This document shows, piece after piece, positions 9,812 through 18,305 of a stretch of DNA of 64,000 nucleotides. The DNA is from an uncultured Desulfobacter sp. (GTDB lineage: Bacteria > Desulfobacterota > Desulfobacteria > Desulfobacterales > Desulfobacteraceae). Each line of letters starts with the position of its first letter. Position 1 is the stretch's first letter. The DNA lies in assembly GCF_963677125.1 (NCBI RefSeq), contig NZ_OY781882.1, positions 2,860,501-2,924,500 on the forward strand, given 5' to 3'. A program made the position numbers and the translations under genes. The notes under the pieces were generated by a model. It did no database searches. It was not told the DNA's origin and saw only the letters and a program-made list of their open reading frames with translations.

Positions 9812-10453
9812 CTATTCAGCGGCTTCTTCAGCTTCTTCGGCAACTTCATCAACTTCACCAATTTCAGCATCCTCTTCGACTTCCTCTTCATCTGAACTCG
9901 TATCAGGCGGAACAATGGTGACGACGGTAAAATTGGTATCAAAAGGAATTTCAACTTCAGGCCCCAGATCAATGTCTTCCACATGAATACCATCCCCGAT
10001 TTCCAGGGCTGAAATATCAAGTTTAACACTGTCAGGCGTATATTTAGGCTTACAAACCACTTCAAGTTCACGACGGATAATCTGAAGCATCCCGCCTTCT
10101 TTAACACCGGCGCTAACACCTTCAGTTTCAACCGGAACAACAACGGACACTGTTGCGTCCATATCAATTTCATGAAAATCAATGTGCTGGTAGTGCAGAC
10201 CAAAAGGATCCATCTGGAGATCCTTCAGCATTACACTTTTTCCAGCCCCTTCAATGTCTAAATCAAAGAAAAGACCTGTAGTGCCGTTTTCCCGAATTAC
10301 CTTGTCAAAGGCGATGACATCAACCGACACCATTACAGGCTCCTTTTTTGCGCCATAAACAATGCCGGGGATAGCGTTGGCAGCCCGTAATCTCCTGGCA
10401 GGCCCCTTACCGGTGCGTTCTCTTTTTGCAACACTTAATTCTATAAGTTCCAT
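9812..10453 (-). CDS. rplY: 50S ribosomal protein L25, long Ctc form
   Basis: A 213-aa protein. The N-terminal L25 5S rRNA-binding domain (ELIELSVAKRERTGKGPARR to about residue 95) is followed by the TL5/Ctc C-terminal beta domain and a very acidic tail (runs of Glu after residue 185). That makes it the long bacterial form rather than the short E. coli protein. AAAGG lies seven nt before the ATG. It sits between prs and pth, its usual place. Confidence 0.93.
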   Translation of the reverse strand: MELIELSVAKRERTGKGPARRLRAANAIPGIVYGAKKEPVMVSVDVIAFDKVIRENGTTGLFFDLDIEGAGKSVMLKDLQMDPFGLHYQHIDFHEIDMDATVSVVVPVETEGVSAGVKEGGMLQIIRRELEVVCKPKYTPDSVKLDISALEIGDGIHVEDIDLGPEVEIPFDTNFTVVTIVPPDTSSDEEEVEEDAEIGEVDEVAEEAEEAAE

Positions 10454-10513
10454 GCTTAAACCTTTCGTACCTGTCCTTTAATACAAAAGGCAGGCTGATC
10501 AAATATATATCTT

Positions 10514-11452
10514 TTATACAAATAAAGAATTTACAGAATCTCCCCTGTAGCTGCGCATAATGGCCTCTCCGACAAGCTTTGCAATGGAAAGAGTCTTTAT
10601 CTTGCCACAGGAACGGGCCTCTTCCGACAAGGGGACGGTATCCGTTGCAACAAGGGAGCTCAAAGATGATTGTGTTATTCTGTCAATGGCAGGACCCGAT
10701 AATACAGGATGTGTACAATAGGCATGTACTTCCTTGGCACCCTTTTCCCTGATAACGCTGGCAGCCTCGGTCAGGGTACCTGCCGTGTCCACCATATCGT
10801 CAATAACCAAAGCGATCTTGTCCTTCACATCTCCGATAATAGCCATGGCCTTGGCCTGATTGGGAGCACTACGGCGTTTATCAACGATAGCAAGGCCGGC
10901 ATCCAAACGCTTGGCATAAGCTCTAGCCCGCTCCACTCCTCCCGCATCCGGAGAGACGACAACAACTTCGTCACTGAAACGGGTTTTTATATCATCAATT
11001 ATAATGGGGGCGGCATAAAGGTTATCTACTGGCACATTAAAAAAGCCTTGGATCTGTCCAGCATGCAAGTCCATGGTGATCACCCTGTCAACGCCGGTCC
11101 TTTCAAGCAGTTCTGCAACCACTTTGGCACTGATGGGAACGCGGGGTGCAACCTTTTTGTCCTGCCGGGCATAACCAAAATAGGGAATAACCGCAGTCAC
11201 CCGGGCAGCAGAAGAACGCCTGAAGGCATCTACAAGCAACAGCAACTCCACCAAGTTATCGTTTACAGGCTTACATGTAGATTGAATAACATAAACTTCC
11301 CGCCGACGTACATTCTCATGAATTTCGACCTGGGTTTCCCCATCACTGAACCGGTTGACTTTCAATCGCCCCAGAGGTTTGGCCAAGTATTCCGATATTC
11401 TTTCTGCAAGGGGAGCATTGGAGTTTCCGGCAAAAATCGACAGGCCGTTCAT
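10514..11452 (-). CDS. prs: Ribose-phosphate pyrophosphokinase
   Basis: A 312-aa class I PRPP synthetase that makes 5-phosphoribosyl diphosphate from ribose 5-phosphate and ATP for nucleotide, His and Trp synthesis. Seen: the flexible loop region DKKVAPRVPISAK, the metal and substrate loop RVITMDLHAGQIQGFF, and the PRPP loop VIDDMVDTAGT. The start ATG follows AAGAGG. The tRNA-Gln gene lies 45 nt upstream on the same strand, so tRNA and mRNA are probably processed from one transcript. Confidence 0.95.
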   Translation of the reverse strand: MNGLSIFAGNSNAPLAERISEYLAKPLGRLKVNRFSDGETQVEIHENVRRREVYVIQSTCKPVNDNLVELLLLVDAFRRSSAARVTAVIPYFGYARQDKKVAPRVPISAKVVAELLERTGVDRVITMDLHAGQIQGFFNVPVDNLYAAPIIIDDIKTRFSDEVVVVSPDAGGVERARAYAKRLDAGLAIVDKRRSAPNQAKAMAIIGDVKDKIALVIDDMVDTAGTLTEAASVIREKGAKEVHAYCTHPVLSGPAIDRITQSSLSSLVATDTVPLSEEARSCGKIKTLSIAKLVGEAIMRSYRGDSVNSLFV

Positions 11453-11497
11453 AATAAACCTCTTTGTTTTCTAACCATTCCTGGCCCTTTAAAATTT

Positions 11498-11572
11498 TGG
11501 CTGGGGCGAGAGGATTCGAACCTCTGAATGCAGGGATCAAAACCCTGTGTCTTACCGCTTGACGACGCCCCA
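11498..11572 (-). tRNA. tRNA-Gln (anticodon TTG)
   Basis: A 75-nt minus-strand cloverleaf with acceptor arms TGGGGCG and CGCCCCA, anticodon stem CAGGG/CCCTG around loop TTTTGAT (anticodon TTG), T-loop GGTTCGAATCC, discriminator G and an encoded CCA. It is nearly identical in outline to other bacterial tRNA-Gln. It sits between ispE and prs with no visible terminator. Confidence 0.95.
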
Positions 11573-11584
11573 AAACTTTTTATA

Positions 11585-12469
11585 TCAGCAGCCCAAAGGC
11601 CCTATCTTAGTCAGGAAAACAAATTTCATATTTTCCGTTCGAGCCTTTAAAAGCTGTTCATAATCCCTTTCGGCCACATCGTGGTCCGAATAAAGAGCAA
11701 AAAGAGACGAGCCACTTCCAGACATATATACATTTCTTTGCAGCAACAACACCATCTCTTTTTTTGCAGCCCTGATCTCAGGGTATAAATTGCATGCCGA
11801 CGCTTCAAGATCGTTATGCAAAATCTCCCTCCCATCAAGTTTCATTCCGAATGGCAGTGCATTCGAACTCGGATTTATATTATATGAAGGAACAAATGTC
11901 AATCCAAATTCCAATTTTTTGAAAACATTTACTGTTGAAGCAGGCACCCCCGGATTAACAACAATCACAGACAGAGGTGGCATCTGCCTACAAGGAATGA
12001 GCTTTTCACCCACACCGGAGGCGAACGCCGGCTTTTGAAAGATAAAAAAAGGAACATCTGCGCCCAGGGTTAAGCCCAAACGCATCAGTTCATCCATGGA
12101 AAATGGATTTTCGCTGTACTCATTCAAAGCTAACAGTACGCTGGCAGCATTTGAACTGCCCCCGCCAAGTCCACCGCATACAGGAATTTTTTTTTCAATA
12201 TGAATGGTCAGATCATGGAACCCGGGATCTACTTTTTTATCAAGCATAGCAGCCCTGAAAAGGGCGGCGGCTCTGCATGCCAGGTTTCCATCGCCTTCCG
12301 GCACATCCGGATGGCTGCACACCGCCCTGATGCCGTTACCTGACCTGACGATTTCCAGACGGTCGGCAAGTGTCAAAGGGGCCATCAGGGAATACAGCTC
12401 ATGATAACCATCCGACCGCCTGCCCGTGACATACAAAAACAAATTAATTTTAGCAGGAGAAAAGAACAC
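11585..12469 (-). CDS. ispE: 4-diphosphocytidyl-2-C-methyl-D-erythritol kinase
   Basis: A 294-aa GHMP-family kinase of the MEP (non-mevalonate) isoprenoid pathway. Motifs: FSPAKINLFLYVTGRRSDGYHEL at the N-terminus with the catalytic Lys, the ATP loop PVCGGLGGGSSNAASVLL, and the C-terminal MSGSGSSLFALY. The start is a GTG at 12467-12469, only 3 nt after the stop of the DUF1844 gene, with AAGG 8 nt before it, which indicates translational coupling. Confidence 0.94.
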   Translation of the reverse strand: MFFSPAKINLFLYVTGRRSDGYHELYSLMAPLTLADRLEIVRSGNGIRAVCSHPDVPEGDGNLACRAAALFRAAMLDKKVDPGFHDLTIHIEKKIPVCGGLGGGSSNAASVLLALNEYSENPFSMDELMRLGLTLGADVPFFIFQKPAFASGVGEKLIPCRQMPPLSVIVVNPGVPASTVNVFKKLEFGLTFVPSYNINPSSNALPFGMKLDGREILHNDLEASACNLYPEIRAAKKEMVLLLQRNVYMSGSGSSLFALYSDHDVAERDYEQLLKARTENMKFVFLTKIGPLGC

Positions 12470-12472
12470 CTA

Positions 12473-12784
12473 TCAGGCCTTAGCTTTCACATAGGCCATG
12501 CGCAACTCACTGAGCAGGGCTTTAAGCAGATTTTTCTCATCATCGGTCAAATTACCTTCCGTTTTCTCCTGAAGCATTGCAATCATATCAATGGTGTGTT
12601 TGGCCATTGCCAGATCTTTTGTTTTTTTCCCGGTAGAGGGGTCCTCCACGGTGCCAAGCTGTACAAGACCGGATGAATACAACGACAAAATAAAACTTGA
12701 AAAATCTATTTTGGGCAGTGCGCTTTCAGGGGCTGAGCCATTGGTTTGCCCCTCATTCATTACAAATCCATCTCCCTGGGCCAT
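12473..12784 (-). CDS. DUF1844 family protein
   Basis: A 103-aa cytoplasmic helical protein. The pattern DFSSFILSLYSSGLVQLG followed by AKHTIDMIAMLQEKTEGNLT is the DUF1844 signature. Function is unknown. Many deltaproteobacteria have one near isoprenoid or prs genes. AAAGGAGG precedes the ATG, and the stop is coupled to ispE. Confidence 0.85.
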   Translation of the reverse strand: MAQGDGFVMNEGQTNGSAPESALPKIDFSSFILSLYSSGLVQLGTVEDPSTGKKTKDLAMAKHTIDMIAMLQEKTEGNLTDDEKNLLKALLSELRMAYVKAKA

Positions 12785-12906
12785 TTTTCCTCCTTTGTGT
12801 CACGACAAAATTATTATCCACCCCGCAATACTACGACATCCATTGCGGTTATAACATGGGATAGCCAAATCTGCCATGACCTTTAGATTCTATGCATTCT
12901 CAATAT

Positions 12907-13800
12907 TTAATCTTCCAGGGCATACTGAGCGGCCCTAAGGGTATTTTTCATGAGCATGGCAATGGTCATGGGCCCTACGCCGCCCGGCACAGGGGTAATT
13001 TTTCCTGCAATTGCTTTGGCGGCATCAAAGTCCACGTCACCTTTGAGAATGGCTTTTCCGGTGGTTTCATTCACACCCACACGGTTGACACCAACGTCAA
13101 TAACAGTGGCACCCGGTTTAATCCATTCGGGTTTTACAAGACCCGGGACGCCTGCAGCAACAACAAGGATATCTGCACGTTTGCAATGGGCGGCAAGATC
13201 TTTGGTCCTTGTATGCACTATGGTCACGGTGGCGTTGGCACAAGCACCTTTTTGCGCCAGCATAATGGCAATGGGTTTACCAACGATGTTAGAACGGCCG
13301 ACCACAATCACCTCTGCCCCACTTGTCTGGGTGCCGGAACGAGCAATCATCTCCTGGATACCGGCCGGGGTACAGGGCAAAAACTTTGCTTCATCACCGC
13401 CGATCATCAGGCGGCCCACATTCACGGGGTGAAACGCATCCACATCTTTGTCCGGATTTATCGCATTAATCACCTTTTTGTCGTCAATATGGTTGGGCAG
13501 CGGCAACTGAACCAGGATGCCGTGGATGTCGGGATCATTGTTGTATTTATCAATTAAAGCCAATAGGTCCGCTTCGCTGATATCTTCAGGCTGATCATCC
13601 TGGATTTCATTAAATCCAACAGACAACGCTGTTTTGACCTTTAAAGTGACATAACTGACAGACGCGGGATTGCTACCCACAAGAATGGTCACCAGGCCAG
13701 GCACTATGCCGTGTTTGGCCTTCATCTTTTCAACATCAGTCTTAATTTCAGCCAGAATAGTCTTCCTAATCTCGGTTCCGCTAATAATTTCCGCGGTCAT
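12907..13800 (-). CDS. folD: Bifunctional methylene-THF dehydrogenase/methenyl-THF cyclohydrolase
   Basis: A 297-aa enzyme interconverting methylene-, methenyl- and 10-formyl-tetrahydrofolate. Seen: YVTLKVK with the catalytic Lys, HGILVQLPLPNHID, the dinucleotide region VVGRSNIVGKP, and the C-terminal PVPGGVGPMTIAMLMKNT. It follows fhs by about 90 nt. Together they form the C1 branch used for formate activation or, in reverse, acetyl-CoA oxidation. GCAGGAG precedes the ATG. Confidence 0.95.
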   Translation of the reverse strand: MTAEIISGTEIRKTILAEIKTDVEKMKAKHGIVPGLVTILVGSNPASVSYVTLKVKTALSVGFNEIQDDQPEDISEADLLALIDKYNNDPDIHGILVQLPLPNHIDDKKVINAINPDKDVDAFHPVNVGRLMIGGDEAKFLPCTPAGIQEMIARSGTQTSGAEVIVVGRSNIVGKPIAIMLAQKGACANATVTIVHTRTKDLAAHCKRADILVVAAGVPGLVKPEWIKPGATVIDVGVNRVGVNETTGKAILKGDVDFDAAKAIAGKITPVPGGVGPMTIAMLMKNTLRAAQYALED

Positions 13801-13890
13801 ACACTTTCTCCTGCTATGTTCCGGTCAAGAAAAAAAACGATATACATTACCGTTGCCTTTACCGGATTGGTTAAATCTTGATCTTAAAAA

Positions 13891-15666
13891 TTAAAATATA
13901 CCCTGAACCTTACCGGTTTCAACGTCAACATCAATGCGTTTAAAGGCGGGGTTGGAGCAAGTTCCGGGCATCAAAGAGATGTCGCCGGCAACCGGAACAA
14001 TAAACCCTGCACCCCTGTAAATCAGGACTTCACGTATAGCCAGCCTCCAATCTTTAGGTGCCCCTTTAAGCCCTGGATTATCAGACAAAGACAGGTGGGT
14101 TTTCACCATACATACGCCCATCTTGGTTACGTCCGGATCCGCCTGCAGCAGTTCCAGTTTCCTGTCGGCAACCGGAGAATAATCAACGCCGTCAGCACCG
14201 TAAACCTCTTTGGCAATAAGTTCGATTCTTTGTTTAAGGGGCATATCCAGCATATAAAGGAACTTAAATTCCGTTTTTTCATCACATGCGTCAACAACAG
14301 CCTCGGCAAATTCAATGGCGCCATCGCCGCCTTTTTCCCAGTGACGGGAAAGAGCCACCCGTGCACCTTCAGCCTCGACCAGTTCACGCACCTTGGCGAT
14401 TTCAGCGTCGGTATCGGTATAAAACGCATTGATGCAAACAACTGGAGAGATACCGGCTTTGCGCACGTTGCGGATATGATGGATGAGATTCACACATCCT
14501 TTTTCAACCCATCCAACGTTTTCAGCACCGTACGCTTGGGGCATGGGCTTTCCCGGTACAGGCACAGGCGCACCACCGTGACACTTCAAAGCACGGATCG
14601 TTGCAACAATCACGGCACAATCAGGCGTCAGTCCCGAATAGCGGCATTTCAGGTTCCAGAATTTTTCAAACCCAATGCCGGCACCAAAGCCTGATTCGGT
14701 CACGTGATAATCCGCCAATTTTAAGCCAACCTTGTCTGCAATAATAGAGCTCTGGCCAATGGCAATATTGGCAAAAGGCGCGGCATGAACAATCACAGGC
14801 TGACCTTCCAGGGTCTGCATCAAAGAGGGTTTCATGGCATCAACCATCCAGGCGGTCATGGCCCCGGCAACCTTTAAGTCTTCGGTGGTAACCGGTGTGC
14901 CTTTCTTGGTGTATGCCACAACGATTTTCCCCATTCTTTCACGCATATCCTTAAGGTCAGTGGCCAGGGAAAGGATGGCCATAACCTCCGAAGAAACGGC
15001 AATACCGAATTTGGATTTCATCATAAACCCATCAAATTTGCCGTTTACTCCGTCAATACCGATGATGATGTTACGCAGGGACTGGCAGCAAAAATCCATC
15101 ACCCAGCCCATTTCAATGTTGGTGGGATCGATATCTATTCGCTCCATACCCGAAAGGCGCTCCAACTGTTCATCTGTATAATTTCTTTCGTGCTGCATAC
15201 GAGACGTCAGGGCAACCATGGCCAGATTATGAGCATTCATGATGGCATTAATGTCGCCGGTAAACCCCAAAGAAAAGGGTGTCAAAGGAATACACTGGGC
15301 CAGGCCGCCGCCGGCGGCAGAGCCCTTGATGTTCATAGTCGGACCGCCTGACGGCTGACGGATGGCAGCGGAGACACGTTTCCCCAACTTCCCCAGGCCC
15401 TGCACCAGACCTATGGCAGAGGTGGATTTGCCTTCGCCAAGCGGGGTAGGTGTGATGGCTGTGACGTCAATGTATTTTCCGTTGGGCTTGTCTTTGAGCC
15501 GGTCAAGCACTTTCATGAAATCAATTTTGCCAATGTAATGCCCATGTGGCAGCAATTCTTCTTCGGTTAGTCCAAGTTTTTCACCAATTTTATAAATGGT
15601 GAGCATTCTTTTTTCGGCATCTTCTGCAATTTCCCAATCCGCATGTTTGGTTGGATCCAACGCCAT
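13891..15666 (-). CDS. fhs: Formate-tetrahydrofolate ligase
   Basis: A 591-aa enzyme making 10-formyl-THF from formate, ATP and THF. The P-loop-like ITPTPLGEGKSTSAIGLVQG lies near residue 75, and RQPSGGPTMNIKGSAAGGG follows. I choose the ATG at 15664-15666 because a full AGGAGG sits 6 nt upstream; the alternative TTG two codons earlier does not. It is slightly longer than the ~560-aa clostridial enzymes. It is 19 nt downstream of epd and followed by folD. In sulfate reducers this is part of the methyl branch of the Wood-Ljungdahl pathway. Confidence 0.95.
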   Translation of the reverse strand: MALDPTKHADWEIAEDAEKRMLTIYKIGEKLGLTEEELLPHGHYIGKIDFMKVLDRLKDKPNGKYIDVTAITPTPLGEGKSTSAIGLVQGLGKLGKRVSAAIRQPSGGPTMNIKGSAAGGGLAQCIPLTPFSLGFTGDINAIMNAHNLAMVALTSRMQHERNYTDEQLERLSGMERIDIDPTNIEMGWVMDFCCQSLRNIIIGIDGVNGKFDGFMMKSKFGIAVSSEVMAILSLATDLKDMRERMGKIVVAYTKKGTPVTTEDLKVAGAMTAWMVDAMKPSLMQTLEGQPVIVHAAPFANIAIGQSSIIADKVGLKLADYHVTESGFGAGIGFEKFWNLKCRYSGLTPDCAVIVATIRALKCHGGAPVPVPGKPMPQAYGAENVGWVEKGCVNLIHHIRNVRKAGISPVVCINAFYTDTDAEIAKVRELVEAEGARVALSRHWEKGGDGAIEFAEAVVDACDEKTEFKFLYMLDMPLKQRIELIAKEVYGADGVDYSPVADRKLELLQADPDVTKMGVCMVKTHLSLSDNPGLKGAPKDWRLAIREVLIYRGAGFIVPVAGDISLMPGTCSNPAFKRIDVDVETGKVQGIF

Positions 15667-15685
15667 AACCAACCTCCTTTATTTT

Positions 15686-16699
15686 TTATTTACTAAGAGC
15701 GGCAATTGTGGTGTCAAGCATTCTGTTGGAATACCCCCACTCATTGTCAAACCATGCCTGAATTTTTACAAGCCGGGCTCCCGAGACCCGGGTCTGGGGC
15801 AAATCAACAATGGCCGATCGGGGATCATGGTTAAAATCACAAGACACCAACTGCTCATCATTCACCCCTAAAACGCCATTCAAATCTGTTTCTGCGGCCC
15901 GGGTAAGCAGATCATTGATCTGCGCTGCATCCGTATCCGCTGCCACAACCAAAGCAATATCCATGATGGAAACATTGGTGGTCGGGACCCGTATGGCCAG
16001 CGTTTCAAATCTATTATCCAGATGCGGCAGAATCCTGCCGATTCCCTTTGCCAAGGACGTACTCACCGGAATAATAGACTGCAAGGCAGACCGTGTTTTA
16101 CGCAGGTCCATATTATATGCGTCAATTACGGGCTGATCATTCATCGCAGAATGAATCGTCGTAATTGAGCCGCTGTCAATGCCAAGCACAGCGTCAATGA
16201 CACTTAAAATGGGAATCAGGCAGTTAGTGGTGCAAGATGCATTCGAAATAATAGTATGTCCGGCTTTCAGCGTGTCGTGATTCACCCCGTATACAATGGT
16301 GGCGTCCATTTCATCTTTACCTGGGTGGGAATAAATCACCTTTGCAGCACCGGACAGGATATGCCGTCCAGCTGCCTGCCTGTCATTAAAAATACCGGTG
16401 CAGTCCAAAACTGCGTCCACCCCAAGGTCTTTCCAGGGCAGGCGCTCAATTTCCTTTTCCTGGAACAGACAAATCTCATCGCCTTCGATGGACATCCCCC
16501 GGGCGATTTTATTTACATCTGCGGGAAACCGCCCATGGGTGGAATCAAACCGGGTTAAATGATACACAGTATCCGGATGCCAGGTTTCATTAATGGCCAC
16601 AAGACAAATCTGTTCTCTGTATGCCCTGGACTCGTAAAGGGCACGCACCACGCAACGTCCTATCCTTCCATATCCGTTCACTGCTATCTTATATGCCAT
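15686..16699 (-). CDS. epd: Erythrose-4-phosphate / glyceraldehyde-3-phosphate dehydrogenase (Epd type)
   Basis: A 337-aa NAD-dependent dehydrogenase. The Rossmann start VNGYGRIGR and the active-site SNASCTTN (Cys at residue 156) mark the GAPDH family. The stretches DSTHGRF, TTIHSAMNDQPVIDAY and FNHDPRSAIVD are closer to E. coli Epd than to classical GapA. Epd makes 4-phosphoerythronate for pyridoxal phosphate synthesis, but some Epd-like enzymes act as GAPDH. The open frame extends 37 codons upstream; AGGAAG before the ATG at 16697-16699 decides the start. Likely first gene of the epd-fhs-folD run. Confidence 0.85.
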   Translation of the reverse strand: MAYKIAVNGYGRIGRCVVRALYESRAYREQICLVAINETWHPDTVYHLTRFDSTHGRFPADVNKIARGMSIEGDEICLFQEKEIERLPWKDLGVDAVLDCTGIFNDRQAAGRHILSGAAKVIYSHPGKDEMDATIVYGVNHDTLKAGHTIISNASCTTNCLIPILSVIDAVLGIDSGSITTIHSAMNDQPVIDAYNMDLRKTRSALQSIIPVSTSLAKGIGRILPHLDNRFETLAIRVPTTNVSIMDIALVVAADTDAAQINDLLTRAAETDLNGVLGVNDEQLVSCDFNHDPRSAIVDLPQTRVSGARLVKIQAWFDNEWGYSNRMLDTTIAALSK

Positions 16700-17006
16700 T
16701 ACCAGACTTCCTGAACCATTTGGGGTTAATAAAAAAAACTCTTTTAATACCCGGGAAATACAACCTGTGTCAAGATAAAGCCGCACGATTAAATCAAAAG
16801 AGTGTAACACAAAAAAGTTGTACGATTAAGCTGGCCTGGTCAGCTTAGGACCGCGAATGAAATAAAGTAGACTCAATTGCGCCAGGCTTTGGCTCATATA
16901 CAAGGCGCGCCAAAGGTTTAATAGTTGGCCTATTAGGCCTTTGGCGTAACGCGGTAGATGGGTCAAAGAACAAGTAATTTCGTCTACCTCATAAAATTTG
17001 TGGTCC
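16700..17006. other. Intergenic region with large palindrome
   Basis: This holds the presumed epd promoter area (16700-16830) and the 121-bp palindrome described separately. No gene was recognised. Confidence 0.5.
16867..16987. repeat. Long interrupted palindrome downstream of nhaA
   Basis: Nested arms centred near 16924: GTAGAC/GTCTAC on the outside, CTTTGGCTCAT/ATGGGTCAAAG inside, then GCCAAAGG/CCTTTGGC, and TAATAG/CTATTA around a short loop. Transcribed RNA would form a long, imperfect stem. It lies just after the nhaA stop and could end or stabilise that transcript, or be an extragenic palindromic element. Confidence 0.7.
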
Positions 17007-18101
17007 TTATTGCCGGTCACCCCTTAAGCCCACTCTGAGTACAAAAAACCCCAAAATTCCTGAAAGCAATGAACCGATTATGATACCCAGTCTTTCATCA
17101 AACAGAAGATTAACACCGGTCTCTTCAAAAGCCAGAGACCCAATGAACAAACTCATGGTAAACCCTATCCCGCAAAGCGCAGATGTGCCGTATAAACTTA
17201 AAAAATTCATTCCATCAGGCAGTTTAGCCAATTTTAATTTAATAAAGAACCAGCAAAACCCAAAAAGGCCGATTTGCTTACCTAAAAACAAGCCCAGTGC
17301 AACCCCGATGGGTACGCCGTGAAATGCCTGCTCGACAGTAACGCCGCTCAAATTGATTCCCGCATTTGCAAAGGCAAACATCGGGAGGACAAAAAACGCG
17401 ACAATTGAATACAAGTCGTGCTCTATGCTTGCCAAAGGAGAATACTCCGGGTTGCTTTTTGACCGCATTGGAATGAACATGGCCAGCACCACACCGGCCA
17501 GGGTGGCATGTATACCTGACTTTAAAGTGGCAACCCACATGATGGTGCCCATGAGGAGGTATGGACTGTTCGATGTGATATTGCGCCTATTCAAATAAAA
17601 AAGGACCGGCAGGCAGAGAATCACGACACAGATGGCGAAAAAAGAAATTTTTGATGTATAAAAAAGGGCGATAATAATTATCGCGCCAATATCCGTTGCC
17701 GCAGGTATTGCCCAGCCTTTAACCGCAACAGCATCATTACCATTAAAGTACAGATAGATTAATGCCGGAATCAGCATACCGCCAACAGCACCGATTCCGG
17801 GCAGTATTATCTTGCTTTTTTCTGAAAGCTCTCCCTCAAGTACTTCTCGTTTTAGTTCAAGGCCAACCAGAAAAAAGAAGATCGCCATCAATCCGTCATT
17901 AATCCAGAGCAGTAAGGGCTTTGCGATTTCCAAAGGACCAACCCTTATTTCCACGGGCGTTGAAATAAAAAGCTTGTAATATGGGTCAAGAACAGAATTT
18001 GCGATGACGATGGCAAGCACCGCTGAGCAAAAAAGCAACATCCCCCCAGTGGACTCCATTTTAAAAAAAGAGGCAATTATTGATTCTTTATCCTTTTGCA
18101 T
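17007..18101 (-). CDS. nhaA: NhaA-type Na+/H+ antiporter lacking the catalytic aspartate pair
   Basis: A 364-aa multi-pass inner-membrane protein that aligns along nearly its whole length with NhaA: FFKMESTGGMLLF, WINDGLMAIFFFLVGLELKRE, SGIHATLAGVVLAMFIP, LPMFAFANAGI, GIGFTMSLFIGSLAF. From memory of the E. coli protein, the segment between ATDI and GAIIIIALFYT should hold about 31 residues including Asp163-Asp164, the ion-binding pair. Here the two motifs are directly joined at residues 135-149 (nt ~17,655-17,700), in frame. The protein is therefore probably not a working antiporter unless its mechanism differs, or the assembly lost 93 nt. The ATG follows GGGAATAGAG. Confidence 0.85.
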   Translation of the reverse strand: MQKDKESIIASFFKMESTGGMLLFCSAVLAIVIANSVLDPYYKLFISTPVEIRVGPLEIAKPLLLWINDGLMAIFFFLVGLELKREVLEGELSEKSKIILPGIGAVGGMLIPALIYLYFNGNDAVAVKGWAIPAATDIGAIIIIALFYTSKISFFAICVVILCLPVLFYLNRRNITSNSPYLLMGTIMWVATLKSGIHATLAGVVLAMFIPMRSKSNPEYSPLASIEHDLYSIVAFFVLPMFAFANAGINLSGVTVEQAFHGVPIGVALGLFLGKQIGLFGFCWFFIKLKLAKLPDGMNFLSLYGTSALCGIGFTMSLFIGSLAFEETGVNLLFDERLGIIIGSLLSGILGFFVLRVGLRGDRQ

Positions 18102-18305
18102 CTCTATTCCCTGCCAAAGTATTTGCCATCAATCAATTGTGTTGCCACAGGCAGATTGTCATTGGTTTTTCAACCCTAAATTTACATAAAAAGAGCGTGC
18201 AGGTGAGCGATAACATTTGAACTCAGGCGAATCCCTCAACTAAAATTCAGTAAAACACATATTTATACTAAATTCCATAAAATTCCCAAGCCCACAGCAT
18301 GAGGG

